Part shown: one piece after another, positions 9,121-17,637 of the stretch
Layout of the letters: the number at the start of each line of letters is the position of its first letter
How positions within the stretch are numbered: the first letter of the stretch is position 1
Origin: Lachnospiraceae bacterium
GTDB taxonomy: Bacteria; Bacillota; Clostridia; Lachnospirales; Lachnospiraceae
Length of the DNA: 64,000 nucleotides
NCBI GenBank assembly: GCA_024696005.1
Contig: JAILHF010000001.1
Location: forward strand, 1-64,000
Direction of reading: 5' to 3'
Translations under genes and position numbers: made by a program
The notes under the pieces: generated by a model
Told to the model about the DNA's origin: nothing
What the model saw: only the letters and a program-made list of their open reading frames with translations
Database searches by the model: none

Positions 9121-9891
9121 ATGGGTGCTAGGGTAGTAGCAGTAGCTAATTTGAAGGGCGGGTGCGGGAAGACAGCGACGGCCGTCAATCTTGCCGATAT
9201 GTTGGCTGATGCCGGAGAGAGAATTCTTTTGATAGATGCGAGTCCGCAGGCAAATGCAACAGGATATCTGGGCATAGACAGCCGTGAGCAGGAAAGAAAT
9301 CTTTATGAATTGTTGTATGAAGGTGGCCGGATTGAGGATTATATCTTAGATGTTTTTCCCGGATTATCCTTGATCCCGTCGGTTATGGATCTTTCGGCAG
9401 CAAATATGTTCTTTTCTGAAGGAGGAAAAGCTCATGATAGTGATCTGCGGAAGATGATCGAGCCGATTCTTAACGATTATGATCATATTATCTTTGATTG
9501 TGCGCCGGATTTTGGCTTATATACCAGGTGTGCCTTATATGCAGCGGATTTCTATTTGTTTCCTACGCAGGCGGAATATCTCTCCTATCAGGGGATCATC
9601 ACATTCCGTGAGTTTTCTGAAAGAGCCGGAGGACGTATAAAGGATAATCTAAGGCGCAGCAGGATCCTGCTGACCATGTATAGCCGTAATATAAGGATGA
9701 CGCGTGAGATGGAAAGAAGAATGACTGAAGAATTTCATTGTGAGCTATTCAATACAAGGATACGAAGGGGAGTCCGTGCATCAGAAGCACCGAGTTATAG
9801 TCAGACACTTCGGATGTTAGCTCCAACCGCCGGGGTGACAATGGATTACAGAGAATTTGCCAGGGAGTACAAAGAATATGCAAATACATGA
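9121..9891 (+). CDS. ParA/Soj-type partition ATPase
   Basis: With the start at 9121 (GGAGG ribosome site 9-13 bases upstream) the protein has 256 residues. It shows the deviant Walker A KGGCGKT (residues 12-18) including the signature Lys of ParA ATPases. DASPQAN (39-45) stands where DxDPQ is usual, and there is an IIFDCAPDF Walker B-type strand (~120). ParA ATPases move or segregate DNA on the nucleoid, normally with a DNA-bound ParB partner. No ParB is recognisable, but the gene overlaps a DnaB-C-like ATPase by 14 bases, and the repeat array at 15.7 kb is a possible centromere. An upstream in-frame TTG at 9043 lies in the terminator and is unlikely. Confidence 0.85.
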   Translation: MGARVVAVANLKGGCGKTATAVNLADMLADAGERILLIDASPQANATGYLGIDSREQERNLYELLYEGGRIEDYILDVFPGLSLIPSVMDLSAANMFFSEGGKAHDSDLRKMIEPILNDYDHIIFDCAPDFGLYTRCALYAADFYLFPTQAEYLSYQGIITFREFSERAGGRIKDNLRRSRILLTMYSRNIRMTREMERRMTEEFHCELFNTRIRRGVRASEAPSYSQTLRMLAPTAGVTMDYREFAREYKEYANT

Positions 9892-10639
9892 GTCATTTGG
9901 CTGTGATTTTGCACAGGATACGGGATTTGGACAGTTGGATACTCTTACTGGCGGGTTTAAAGGCGGGGATGTGATCCTTCTTGGTGGAAGACCGGCTATA
10001 GGAAAGAGTAGTTTTTTATACACTCTGATACAGCACATTTGCGGGAAACAGGGACGATCCTGTGTCTTGTTTTCGAATGATACAATAAATGTGGTGATCA
10101 GAAGACTAATCCGGCAGCATACGGGATTATTTTATCCGGATGCTCTGAAGGAAGAGTTCCTTTTGGCATTGCAAAGGGTATATTCTTTTGATTTGTCGAT
10201 ATCGGACAGTGATACTGATATTGCAGATATCATACGCAGATGTAAAAGATTGAATACTTATCATAAACTTATCATGATCGATGACCTGCAGATGATCGGT
10301 CTTTCTGGTAATTATGGGCATACCAGAGAAATGAAGAAAGAAATCCTATGGACCTTGAAAGCTTTTGCGTTGAATAATGACTGTGTTTTCCTGGTCACAT
10401 CTCAGTTGGGCAGAGGGCCGGAATACAGAACGGATCACAGGCCCAGGATACGGGATCTGTATTTAAGTAAGGACTTTGGTGATTATGTGGATCAGATTCT
10501 TCTATTATATAGGGACATTTATGATCCTCAAAGGATCAGAAATGAACATGCGATAATCGAGCTTGTTTATCACAAGAATGGTAAAAAGGCGCCTGTGGAT
10601 CTTTGGTACGATATAGAAAAGGAAGGTTTCAAAGCATAG
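9878..10639 (+). CDS. DnaB C-terminal-domain-like ATPase
   Basis: The 253-residue protein corresponds to only the RecA-fold motor domain of the replicative helicase DnaB. It has Walker A GGRPAIGKSS (residues 36-45), a Walker B strand LIMIDDLQMI (~133), a DCVFLVTSQL strand, and a C-terminal strand resembling the DnaB end (LVYHKNGKKAPVDLWYD). The N-terminal DnaG-interaction domain is missing; typical DnaB is ~450 residues. The start at ATG 9878 overlaps parA, so the two are translationally coupled. It may load or move on DNA during replication or maintenance of the element. A hairpin (10,625-10,648) spans its stop codon. Confidence 0.75.
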   Translation: MQIHESFGCDFAQDTGFGQLDTLTGGFKGGDVILLGGRPAIGKSSFLYTLIQHICGKQGRSCVLFSNDTINVVIRRLIRQHTGLFYPDALKEEFLLALQRVYSFDLSISDSDTDIADIIRRCKRLNTYHKLIMIDDLQMIGLSGNYGHTREMKKEILWTLKAFALNNDCVFLVTSQLGRGPEYRTDHRPRIRDLYLSKDFGDYVDQILLLYRDIYDPQRIRNEHAIIELVYHKNGKKAPVDLWYDIEKEGFKA

Positions 10640-10648
10640 ATTGAAACC
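10625..10648 (+). other. hairpin at the end of the DnaB-C-like gene
   Basis: GGTTTCAA and TTGAAACC form an 8-bp stem with an 8-nt loop over the stop codon. No T tract follows, so it is more likely an RNA stability element than a full terminator. The rest of the 10,640-11,180 gap holds one diverged copy of the 82-bp array core (10,652-10,670) and no convincing gene. Confidence 0.4.
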
Positions 10649-10651
10649 GGG

Positions 10652-10670
10652 CAAAATCTTTCGTCACTTT
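10652..10670 (+). repeat. single diverged copy of the integrase-side repeat core
   Basis: CAAAATCTTTCGTCACTTT matches the array core CGAAATTTTTCGTCACTTC at 16 of 19 positions when aligned by eye. It lies directly downstream of the parA/DnaB-C pair, about 5 kb from the array. Confidence 0.35.
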
Positions 10671-11180
10671 TTGGGTCAGGGAAAATCCCAGGTTTTTCTT
10701 TTTGTCAGGATATCCGTGAATCTTTGGTATCAAAATACCCAATGTAGGGAAAGCTATTTTGTACGGGAAGAACTGTTATATACCGGACAAGGATTTATTG
10801 GGGCATATAGAGATGCTCAACTTGTGTTCTGGACTGGGTTTTACTCTGCTGAAAGACCGATGATCACTGTATCAGTGGCCGCCACCCAGCAAATAGCATA
10901 TTGGCATTATAATGCAAATAATCGAAAAAATGTTCGGTTTTTATGTAATGAGAGTGTTTTTCAAAAAAGGAGATGCATATTTTAATTGCAAGACTAAAAA
11001 GAAAGTTGTCACCACGCTACAGAGGGAAAGGAGGTCTTACAGAATAGTAGGTGATAAGTTGTGATTGTGATAAGACAGAATTAGTATTGGACGAACAATG
11101 TTTATTATTTCTTTACCTGTCTATCATATTTTATTCGTAAATCTTAGGACCTTATTAGTATATTCAAAGGAGGTATTACT

Positions 11181-11714
11181 ATGGACAAAAATAAATCGAT
11201 CGGAACGGAACAGGAAACAGAACAGAAAAATGAACAGAAATCAAAAGATCAGCGGCCGAAAAGCAATGGAAGGTATTTTGCAAGCAATGCAACTCTGCAG
11301 AAGTTGAAGGAGCTGGCTGAATATGTGCATGATAACTATTCGGAACGTGACAAGGGTTTGCCATGCCCGGAAAAAAATTTCAAATTTACGGCACAATTTG
11401 CAGTGAATTTGCTTCGAGAGCGAGGATTCTTAGACGAAAATGGCGATGTTCGAAGTGATGAGGATCGAGAGGCTTTCTGTAAACAGAAGGCGGAAGCAAA
11501 AAAGGAAGAGGAAAGAAAGGCGGACATTTTCAAGATGCTCGTCGCGGGAGTATCGGAAGGAGTGTATAAGACTGTCAGCATGCAGATCCCAGAAAAAACG
11601 AAGAGGAGATTGGATGAGGTACGGGAACAGTATCTCGGTGCTTCGGCTCGGAATTTTTATCGGACAGTCATCGAACTGGGGCTGGACTGTTTTGAAAATG
11701 CATCTAAAGAGTAA
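11181..11714 (+). CDS. hypothetical protein upstream of the relaxase
   Basis: The 177-residue protein has an excellent ribosome site (AAAGGAGG) and ATG start. The first ~30 residues are Gln/Lys/Glu-rich and probably disordered. A helical middle follows with a very charged segment (residues ~95-115). The C-terminal ~50 residues (PEKTKRRLDEVREQYLGAS and on) look like a compact helical, possibly ribbon-helix-helix-like DNA-binding unit. No family is recognised. Lying upstream of a MobV relaxase and after parA, it could be a relaxosome accessory or a centromere-binding protein, but that is inference from position. Confidence 0.6.
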   Translation: MDKNKSIGTEQETEQKNEQKSKDQRPKSNGRYFASNATLQKLKELAEYVHDNYSERDKGLPCPEKNFKFTAQFAVNLLRERGFLDENGDVRSDEDREAFCKQKAEAKKEEERKADIFKMLVAGVSEGVYKTVSMQIPEKTKRRLDEVREQYLGASARNFYRTVIELGLDCFENASKE

Positions 11715-11788
11715 TGCTTTTGTAGGTTTTTTGTCTACGCACTCCCACGAGGTGTGATTTGACTTTGTATCGGGCTGGATATGGTTTT

Positions 11789-11812
11789 TTCTGTTTTTAT
11801 GGAAAAACAGAA
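11789..11812. other. perfect 10-bp-arm hairpin
   Basis: TTCTGTTTTT (11,789-11,798) and AAAAACAGAA (11,803-11,812) form a perfect 10-bp stem with an ATGG loop, just after the 11,181 gene. No T tract follows on either strand. Confidence 0.5.
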
Positions 11813-11957
11813 TAGGATAGAAAGACATTTGATAGGTAACGTAGAATACCCTGGCTCGATAAATCTGGCGGATCAGAATAACTCCGAATCAGTAAAGTAT
11901 CCGGGCTTTATGTAAGATACGGAACAGAGAACATGTCCAGTTTTTACAATGGGCGAC

Positions 11958-11985
11958 GAAGCTGTCGTGGGCAGCTTCTTTTTTT
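11958..11985 (+). terminator. intrinsic terminator
   Basis: GAAGCTG (11,958-11,964) pairs with CAGCTTC (11,972-11,978) across a 7-nt loop and is followed by seven T residues. It ends transcription after the 11,181 gene. Confidence 0.75.
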
Positions 11986-12118
11986 GGGGGGAAAGAGTAA
12001 TATGATGTTATCACTATTATAATCCTAACACGATATGTATGATTATTATTCTGTTCTTAAGGGAATATTAGGTTTTGTTGCAAATTTGCTAAGTTCTACT
12101 GTTTTTGGGTTTTCAATC

Positions 12119-12134
12119 GGGAAACGGGTTTCCC
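12119..12134. repeat. short inverted repeat in the pre-relaxase gap
   Basis: GGGAAAC and GTTTCCC flank two G residues, making a tight palindrome. A stable hairpin cannot close on two bases, so a dimeric protein site is more likely. Confidence 0.35.
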
Positions 12135-12357
12135 TAATATGTACATCGATATGGATGCAACCTTGTGCCGGGCAGCCGTGGACCGGGAACCGATACTGCT
12201 CGGGGGGATATGCTGTTCAGTATAACGGACATATCGTAAAGGCGATCGACAGACCGTAATCTCGGCCGGACCTATGTCAAACTACATAGGGAGTTATACA
12301 CGGGGGTATGAAGGAATATGAGAAGGGGAATAACCAGAAGAAGGATGAAAACAGGAG

Positions 12358-12394
12358 GAGAGTATTCTGTTCCCCTGTGGAACTGTATACTCTC
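12358..12394. other. candidate oriT palindrome
   Basis: A nested palindrome: GAGAGTAT (12,358-12,365) pairs with ATACTCTC (12,387-12,394), and inside it GTTCC (12,369-12,373) pairs with GGAAC (12,379-12,383). It lies about 370 bases upstream of the MobV relaxase in a 1-kb gap (11,715-12,760) with no convincing gene. MobV origins such as that of pMV158 are known to have inverted arms containing GTATA/TATAC near the relaxase gene, which these arms resemble. The nick site is not identified. Confidence 0.4.
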
Positions 12395-12760
12395 ATCAAT
12401 ATTAATAATTCAGAATGCGATCATACTATTTTATTAGTCCTTTATGTATAGTCATTAAGCCGTCCATAAGCAGATAATACAAATTAATAATGCTCTGGTT
12501 CTGATGGGAGTTTATAATCTGATGTTCTGACGCAAAAAGCTTGAGAGGCTTTCTTCCTGATATTATTTCTCTTTATATCCCATCGTAAAGCCCTGCTGTT
12601 CATTGTGGGGATCAAATCAGCTCCTTCTATGATATGTAGTTAGATCCGAGAATATTTTTTTTGAAAACCCCATCCAAATCTTATTTTTCTTCCTTATTTG
12701 GGAATCCGTCTTACATGTTTTACTTGAATAAAAACTTAAATACACAAGGAGGAAAAAGTC

Positions 12761-14107
12761 ATGAAGAGAAAAATGATCAGTTTTAGTCTGCATCTTTCAG
12801 CAAAGCGGCATGCCCTGAGTACATGCAATAGGGTCATGCAGGTCCATAAGCACAACCTGAGACGGTATCAGGAAAATGCCTCATCTATTGTAACGATCCG
12901 CGGCACGGACGATCTTTTTGCAGATGTAAACGATGTGTACAACCGGGAGTTTGCCGAGGTCATTGACCGGTACAATGAGGGGCGCCGGAGAGATCGGCAG
13001 ATCAGAGATTATATGAAGCATGTGTCAGACAGTCGGTCGGATGTAGCAGTAGAAATGATCGTGCAGCTGGGTGATAGGGATTTTTGGGCGGGAATTTCGG
13101 AAGAACACGAGATGGAGATGATCGATATCTATAAGGATATCCTCCAGGATATCGCGGCTCAGGTGCCGGGATTTAAGGTAGCAAATGCTACGATTCATTT
13201 TGATGAATCGAGCGTGCATATGCATGTGGTAGGTGTACCGGTCGCAGAGGGATATAAAAAAGGCCCGGAGAAGCAGGTCGCAAAGACAAGGGTCTTCACA
13301 AAAGAGTCTCTGAGCGTTTTACAGGAACGGAGTCGTGAGTATGCAGAGCAGCGGATGCAACGCAGTGAGTTGTTTTCCGGGCTGGCACTCAAACCGAAGG
13401 AAGCCGGGCGGAATTTTGATATCCCGCGGGAGATGATGGCCAGATTTAAAGCGCTGGAACACGATATCGAAGAAAAAAAGGAAGAATTATCCGGTTTAGA
13501 CGCTGACTATGAGCAGCGCATGCGGGAACTGGAGCAAATGAGCAGGGAAAATCAGGAACGATTTGAACGGCAGGTAGCGGAAGAGAAGAGAAGAAAGAAA
13601 GCGGAGTTGGAAGAATACCATCAAGAGATCAGTGAAAAAGAAAGAGAACTTGAGAATGCATCCAGGGATTTGGATGGCCGGTTGCAGACAGCGCAGCAGA
13701 TCGTGTCGCTGCAGGACAAGAGGCCTTTGCTTTGGTCCATAGAAGAAAGGAAAAATGTGCTCAAAACCGCATTGGAGAGCTCGCGGAATGCCGATAAGGC
13801 AAAAAAGGCAGTATCAAAAAACAAGGATCTTAGAAAGGAGCTTGAAGCTTCGAATGCGAGAATTTCGGAGTTGGAAGAAGAGAACCGGAAAAACCGGATG
13901 CTTTTAGGCAGTGATTTTGATCGGAGGACAATGCAGGCTAAGGTAGAGGCCTTGACAAAGGAGAATGTCGAGTTAAAGAAAGATCGTTCTGTTATTTTAT
14001 CGTTTCTCAAGAAGTTTAACCTTTTGGAGAAGTTGGCGCATTTTGCAAAAGATATTGGTTACCGGTTTCATCAAGCTTTCGATCAGGGAGATGACCGAGC
14101 CAGGTGA
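12761..14107 (+). CDS. MobV/Pre-family relaxase
   Basis: A 448-residue relaxase that would nick the element's transfer origin and pilot single-stranded DNA. The HNLR motif (residues 31-34) matches the HNxR active-site motif of the Mob_Pre family. The metal-binding motif appears as HFDESSVHMH (~145-154), with V where P is usual. Residues ~225-420 are a long charged coiled coil, followed by a basic helical end. It has a strong ribosome site (AAGGAGG). No type IV secretion genes are in the window, so transfer would use a co-resident conjugation system or genes left of the window. Its length agrees with MobV proteins (~400-500). Confidence 0.88.
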   Translation: MKRKMISFSLHLSAKRHALSTCNRVMQVHKHNLRRYQENASSIVTIRGTDDLFADVNDVYNREFAEVIDRYNEGRRRDRQIRDYMKHVSDSRSDVAVEMIVQLGDRDFWAGISEEHEMEMIDIYKDILQDIAAQVPGFKVANATIHFDESSVHMHVVGVPVAEGYKKGPEKQVAKTRVFTKESLSVLQERSREYAEQRMQRSELFSGLALKPKEAGRNFDIPREMMARFKALEHDIEEKKEELSGLDADYEQRMRELEQMSRENQERFERQVAEEKRRKKAELEEYHQEISEKERELENASRDLDGRLQTAQQIVSLQDKRPLLWSIEERKNVLKTALESSRNADKAKKAVSKNKDLRKELEASNARISELEEENRKNRMLLGSDFDRRTMQAKVEALTKENVELKKDRSVILSFLKKFNLLEKLAHFAKDIGYRFHQAFDQGDDRAR

Positions 14108-14132
14108 GTTTGTCATGGCATGGCAAAAAATC

Positions 14133-14310
14133 TCCCGTACATCTAGTTTTTCCTGTACAACTATGGAAGACGGTCAACGATCCGTTGCCTGATGAGAGCA
14201 ATGCCAAAGACAAGGGTGTTGCAAAGAAAGACATGATGATACTATCAAAGGCCTGCTGCGTATAGTGGGGCTCTTGCCGGAGACCTTTGGATAGATTCAG
14301 ATGTACGGGA
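14133..14310. repeat. 12-bp inverted repeat pair in the relaxase-downstream gap
   Basis: TCCCGTACATCT (14,133-14,144) recurs as its exact complement AGATGTACGGGA (14,299-14,310). The 365-base gap between the relaxase and the next gene contains no other recognisable feature. Confidence 0.4.
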
Positions 14311-14473
14311 AAAACAAATTCGACCTCACCCCACGGGAAAAAGGATCATTATTTCGTAGGAATTCTTCCATACTTAAATTGTTCGAAAGAGGATCGACCT
14401 CAAACCCGGGGAAGGGAAAATTATTCCGGGGGAACACTTGCACGCTGTAGCTATTTGAAAGGAGGAACTTATC

Positions 14474-15016
14474 ATGAAAGAAAACGAGATAACAGTCGGC
14501 GTTGAAAAGGAGGTGAAGGCCAAGGCTCAACGGAAGAGGCGAAAGGAGAAACTGGACCGGTCGGGTTTCAGGTACTCCGAGAGTGTTTTTTTGGGCCTGC
14601 CCAGAAAAGAACAGATTAAGCTTGCGAACACGTATCTTCAAGAGACCCGGGCAGAAGCGTTTGACGACGCACAGATGTTCCAGTTTTCGAGGACCCATTT
14701 TGCGGATATTTGTAAGCGGATTGGAATCGTCCAGGGTTATGTCGATGTGAAATCAACATCGGAGACTCGTGATTTGACCATCTACATTACGTATGGGAGT
14801 CGACAGGATCCGGTGGAGATCAAGCTCACCGTTGAGCGGGAGGTGAAGGAAATGTTTGATGAACTGCTATCGGATTGTGAGCGACTTTCGAATCTCGAAA
14901 TCTCGAAGCTCAAGGAAACAATCTTGAAAAAGGCTCTGGAGGTATGCCTCGATTACAAGAAAAAAGGGGCGCTGCATTTCAAGTATCGTCCGATGGAGGA
15001 AAAGGAACTGCTGTGA
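14474..15016 (+). CDS. hypothetical protein downstream of the relaxase
   Basis: A 180-residue protein with a strong ribosome site (AAAGGAGG). The first ~30 residues are basic (KAKAQRKRRKEK), which suggests nucleic-acid contact. The middle is predicted mixed alpha/beta (QGYVDVKSTSETRDLTIYI), and the C-terminus is helical. No family recognised. It is followed by an intrinsic terminator. A role in transfer or maintenance is inferred only from its position between the relaxase and integrase modules. Confidence 0.6.
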   Translation: MKENEITVGVEKEVKAKAQRKRRKEKLDRSGFRYSESVFLGLPRKEQIKLANTYLQETRAEAFDDAQMFQFSRTHFADICKRIGIVQGYVDVKSTSETRDLTIYITYGSRQDPVEIKLTVEREVKEMFDELLSDCERLSNLEISKLKETILKKALEVCLDYKKKGALHFKYRPMEEKELL

Positions 15017-15039
15017 GATAACCGGATTAGGATGCAAGG

Positions 15040-15070
15040 AAAACTCCCAAACAAAGGGGGTTTTTCTTTT
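15040..15070 (+). terminator. intrinsic terminator
   Basis: AAAACTCCC (15,040-15,048) pairs with GGGGGTTTT (15,056-15,064), including one G-T pair, and is followed by TTCTTTT. It ends the 14,474 gene. Nothing else is recognised in 15,071-15,372. Confidence 0.7.
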
Positions 15071-15372
15071 GTTTATATGGAATGTCAGGTATGCCCGTTG
15101 AATATATCGGTGGTGCCGGAAGGGGGGGCTTTCTATTTATTTATCCGTATTTTCCTGTCGGTCTAAAGCAGTTCATGGGGGAGGATATGCCGTTCTTGTA
15201 ATGGATAGTCGGGCTGAGTGCAGGAGCGAATGTTCAGTCGTTGTATCAGATCCTTCAAATACTTATGTTTATGGTAGAATCCATCCTCTGATCTTTCTCG
15301 CATTTTTCAGGGGCAGGTCTTTATCATTATGGTGGAGATCAGTACGTCGTATTTCCGGTAGTCTGACACTTG

Positions 15373-15579
15373 TCAATCATCCATATCAAGACCGGCAACG
15401 TACTCTCTTAGTGCTTCCAGGGAAATATCTTCTTTGGCAGGATTGGGATAGGTGGATGCTTTTTGTGAGAGTTCGGTTTGATTGAAAGCTTTGCCCTGGA
15501 GGGGGCTGCCTATCGGGGTTAAGATTGTGAAGCCTTCCTGCATAAGGCTTGTGTCGAGAGTTGCAGACTTTTGTATCAT
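15373..15579 (-). CDS. small hypothetical protein before the repeat array
   Basis: A 68-residue ORF on the - strand with a well-placed AGGAGG nine bases from the ATG at 15,579. The product is hydrophilic and slightly acidic, ending in a helix with EALREYVAGLDMDD. No family recognised. It is transcribed away from the tandem array, which could act as its upstream regulatory DNA. Support is the ribosome site plus normal amino-acid composition only. Confidence 0.4.
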   Translation of the reverse strand: MIQKSATLDTSLMQEGFTILTPIGSPLQGKAFNQTELSQKASTYPNPAKEDISLEALREYVAGLDMDD

Positions 15580-15702
15580 GGTCAAGTACCTCCTGTTTGA
15601 TTGAATGCTTTTCTATATGAAATATGGGATTTTTATTCAAGAGGATTGCCAAGATTTTTCTGTCCCGTACAAGCGACTTGTGTGAGAAGGGATATGATGA
15701 GT

Positions 15703-16180
15703 GGCCGAAAATTTTCGTTACTTCTGACTGGGCCATCGCCTGCGGGCACAGATCAGGCCAGTCGGTATACGACCGTCAGAGAGTGGCCGAAATTTTTCGT
15801 CACTTCTGACTGGATCATCACCTGCAGACACGGATCAGATTGGTCGGTATATGATAGTCAGAGCACGGCCGAAATTTTTCGTCACTTCGGATGATATATC
15901 GTCTGCGGGCACAGATCAGATCGGTCGGTATACGACCACTCAGAGAGTGGCTGAGATTTTTCGTCACTTCGGATTGATATATCGTCTGCGGGCACAGATC
16001 AGATCGGTCGGTATACGACCACTCAGAGAGTAGCCGAAATTTTTCGTCACTTCGGATTGACATATCGCCTCCAGGCACAGATCATGTCAGTCGGGTTACG
16101 ACAGTTAGAGCATGGCCGAAATTTTTCGTCACTTCTGACTGGACCATCGACTGCAGGCACAGATCAGAACAGAGGATATA
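15703..16180. repeat. 82-bp tandem repeat array, six copies (iteron or centromere-like)
   Basis: Repeat units begin with (G/A)GCYGA at 15,703, 15,785, 15,867, 15,949, 16,032 and 16,114, a period of 82 bases (one of 83); the last unit is partial. Each unit contains the core GGCCGAAATTTTTCGTCACT, inside which CGAAA-TT-TTTCG is a perfect inverted repeat. It also contains a CACAGATCAGA segment and the imperfect palindrome GGTCGGTATACGACC. The period is not a multiple of three and both strands are interrupted in all frames, so it is not coding. It lies between the small - strand gene and the integrase terminator. Possible roles are a partition site for ParA, a replication iteron set or recombinase arm sites. 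Confidence 0.85.
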
Positions 16181-16324
16181 TGATGTGTCCTCTGGCCCGT
16201 CCGGAAGAAGAGCGTTCGGAAGTTATTTGTTTAGTTCACTTAGTTTATTTCTTGCCTTTGATGCTGTTGTATAAGCGCATACTTATATATGGCTTCCTCC
16301 AAGAAATGTGGTTGACTAAATGTG

Positions 16325-16354
16325 AAAAGAGCATCCAAACTGGGTGCTCTTTTT
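16325..16354. terminator. bidirectional intrinsic terminator after the integrase
   Basis: AAAAGAGCATCC (16,325-16,336) pairs with GGGTGCTCTTTT (16,342-16,353, shifted by one G) over a short loop, with T runs on both strands. It ends the - strand integrase gene and insulates the repeat array. Confidence 0.75.
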
Positions 16355-16404
16355 CTTCGAAGATGGAGTCGGACCTATAACATAGAGAATTATCTGTTTG
16401 GTTG

Positions 16405-17637
16405 TCAGATTTCCTCCTGCGGAATGCAAATGACAGCGACTTGCTTGCCATTACAATCTCTGATGTCCCTGTCGGCGATATAATATTTTTTGACGGTCGA
16501 CTCCAGATCGCCCAGATAAGCAGCGATTTTAGCCGTATCCCAACCAACGCGGTATTTCTGGGTTGCAAAAGTCCGCCGGAGGATGTGCAGCCCACTTGCA
16601 TCCTCTTTTGCAATGCCGGCGTTTCTGAAGATCGTAGCGATACGGCTATCCATGTCCGAGCTGGAGAGCGGAGTGCCCTTTCGGGTAGAGCAGATATAAT
16701 CGTCTGGCGAGCATCCGCCGATAGCTGCCTGACGGATATCGTCCATCAGCGAACGAGCGGCAGAGGTCAGTTGGATGTTTCTCGCCTTCTGATTTTTGGT
16801 TGAATCTTCCAAAAACTTATACTCGAGTTCTGATATGCCGGCGTCGCAAGCATTATCTTCTCGGACTCTGACACGGCCGCGTCCAATGGAAAGGATTCCT
16901 GTCTCTGCATTATAATCTGACCATCGCAGAGCAATCAGTTCTCCAACCCTCATGCCGGTTTCCAGAAGCAGCAGAATACATAAGCCCTGAGGGTAAAGAT
17001 ATTGTCCGTACTTACACTTTCGTCCGGCCTCATGCTGAAGTTTCGCGATCATTACAGGTGACAGGATCCTGACATCCATGTCATTGGCCGTTTTGACGGC
17101 CAGCGCGTCAAGGCGATTGTCGATCGAGCGGACAATCAGAAGCATGGGATTTGACGGTATTTCCTGGCGCAGGAATGCCCATTGAAAAGCAGCGTTCAGG
17201 ATATGCTTGACCTTGGCAATGCTGGAAGCGGAGAGCCGCTTTTCGGAAAAAAACATTGTGAAGTGATCATCGAGCGAGGCGACAGTTACTTTGTCGATGT
17301 GCATATTTCCAAGCTTAGTATTCTCAATGTGGTTGTTGATGGTACAGAAGTCGCGATCTCTGGAGGAGGGTTTTATGAGTCCCTGCTCGAATTTGTAGGC
17401 GAGGAAGCGCTTGCAGAGGTCTGTCACAGTAGGCATTTCTGCAGGTGCGGATGCAGATTCTGATAAGAATGCTTCCTTTTTTATTTTGATCAGGTCCCAG
17501 CATGCAGTCTCGGTCTTTGCGGTGGCCTGCACTTTTTTCTGCCTTCTGTTTAACGGATCCTGAAGAGTAACGATCAGAGTTTTTGTCCCGTCCGCATTCT
17601 TTCTGACATAACCGCTTCCTTTTGTGCGTCTGCTCAT
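16405..17637 (-). CDS. int: tyrosine-family integrase
   Basis: A 410-residue site-specific recombinase. The N-terminal ~65 residues resemble the AP2-like arm-binding domain of Tn916-type integrases (GSGYVRKNADGTKTLIV), followed by a SAM-like core-binding domain (~70-170). The catalytic domain shows GMRVGELIALRW (Arg ~229), HILRR (~354) and a YY pair near 385 for the nucleophile. The usual LGH before the tyrosine is LGD here. It overlaps the excisionase gene by 4 bp and lies next to a tRNA gene, as expected for an element integrated at a tRNA locus. It would catalyse integration and excision. Confidence 0.92.
   Translation of the reverse strand: MSRRTKGSGYVRKNADGTKTLIVTLQDPLNRRQKKVQATAKTETACWDLIKIKKEAFLSESASAPAEMPTVTDLCKRFLAYKFEQGLIKPSSRDRDFCTINNHIENTKLGNMHIDKVTVASLDDHFTMFFSEKRLSASSIAKVKHILNAAFQWAFLRQEIPSNPMLLIVRSIDNRLDALAVKTANDMDVRILSPVMIAKLQHEAGRKCKYGQYLYPQGLCILLLLETGMRVGELIALRWSDYNAETGILSIGRGRVRVREDNACDAGISELEYKFLEDSTKNQKARNIQLTSAARSLMDDIRQAAIGGCSPDDYICSTRKGTPLSSSDMDSRIATIFRNAGIAKEDASGLHILRRTFATQKYRVGWDTAKIAAYLGDLESTVKKYYIADRDIRDCNGKQVAVICIPQEEI

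Noticed and set aside
10641..10985. 114-codon frame after the DnaB-C-like gene
   Set aside because: It starts from TTG within a hairpin without a ribosome site, and the product has no coherent composition or recognisable domain.
12035..12259. 74-codon frame in the pre-relaxase gap
   Set aside because: No ribosome site, and it crosses a palindrome. The second half looks like random translation.
15703..16180. Repeat array as a CRISPR
   Set aside because: The units are 82 bases long and repeat along their whole length with no unique spacers, and there are no cas genes nearby.
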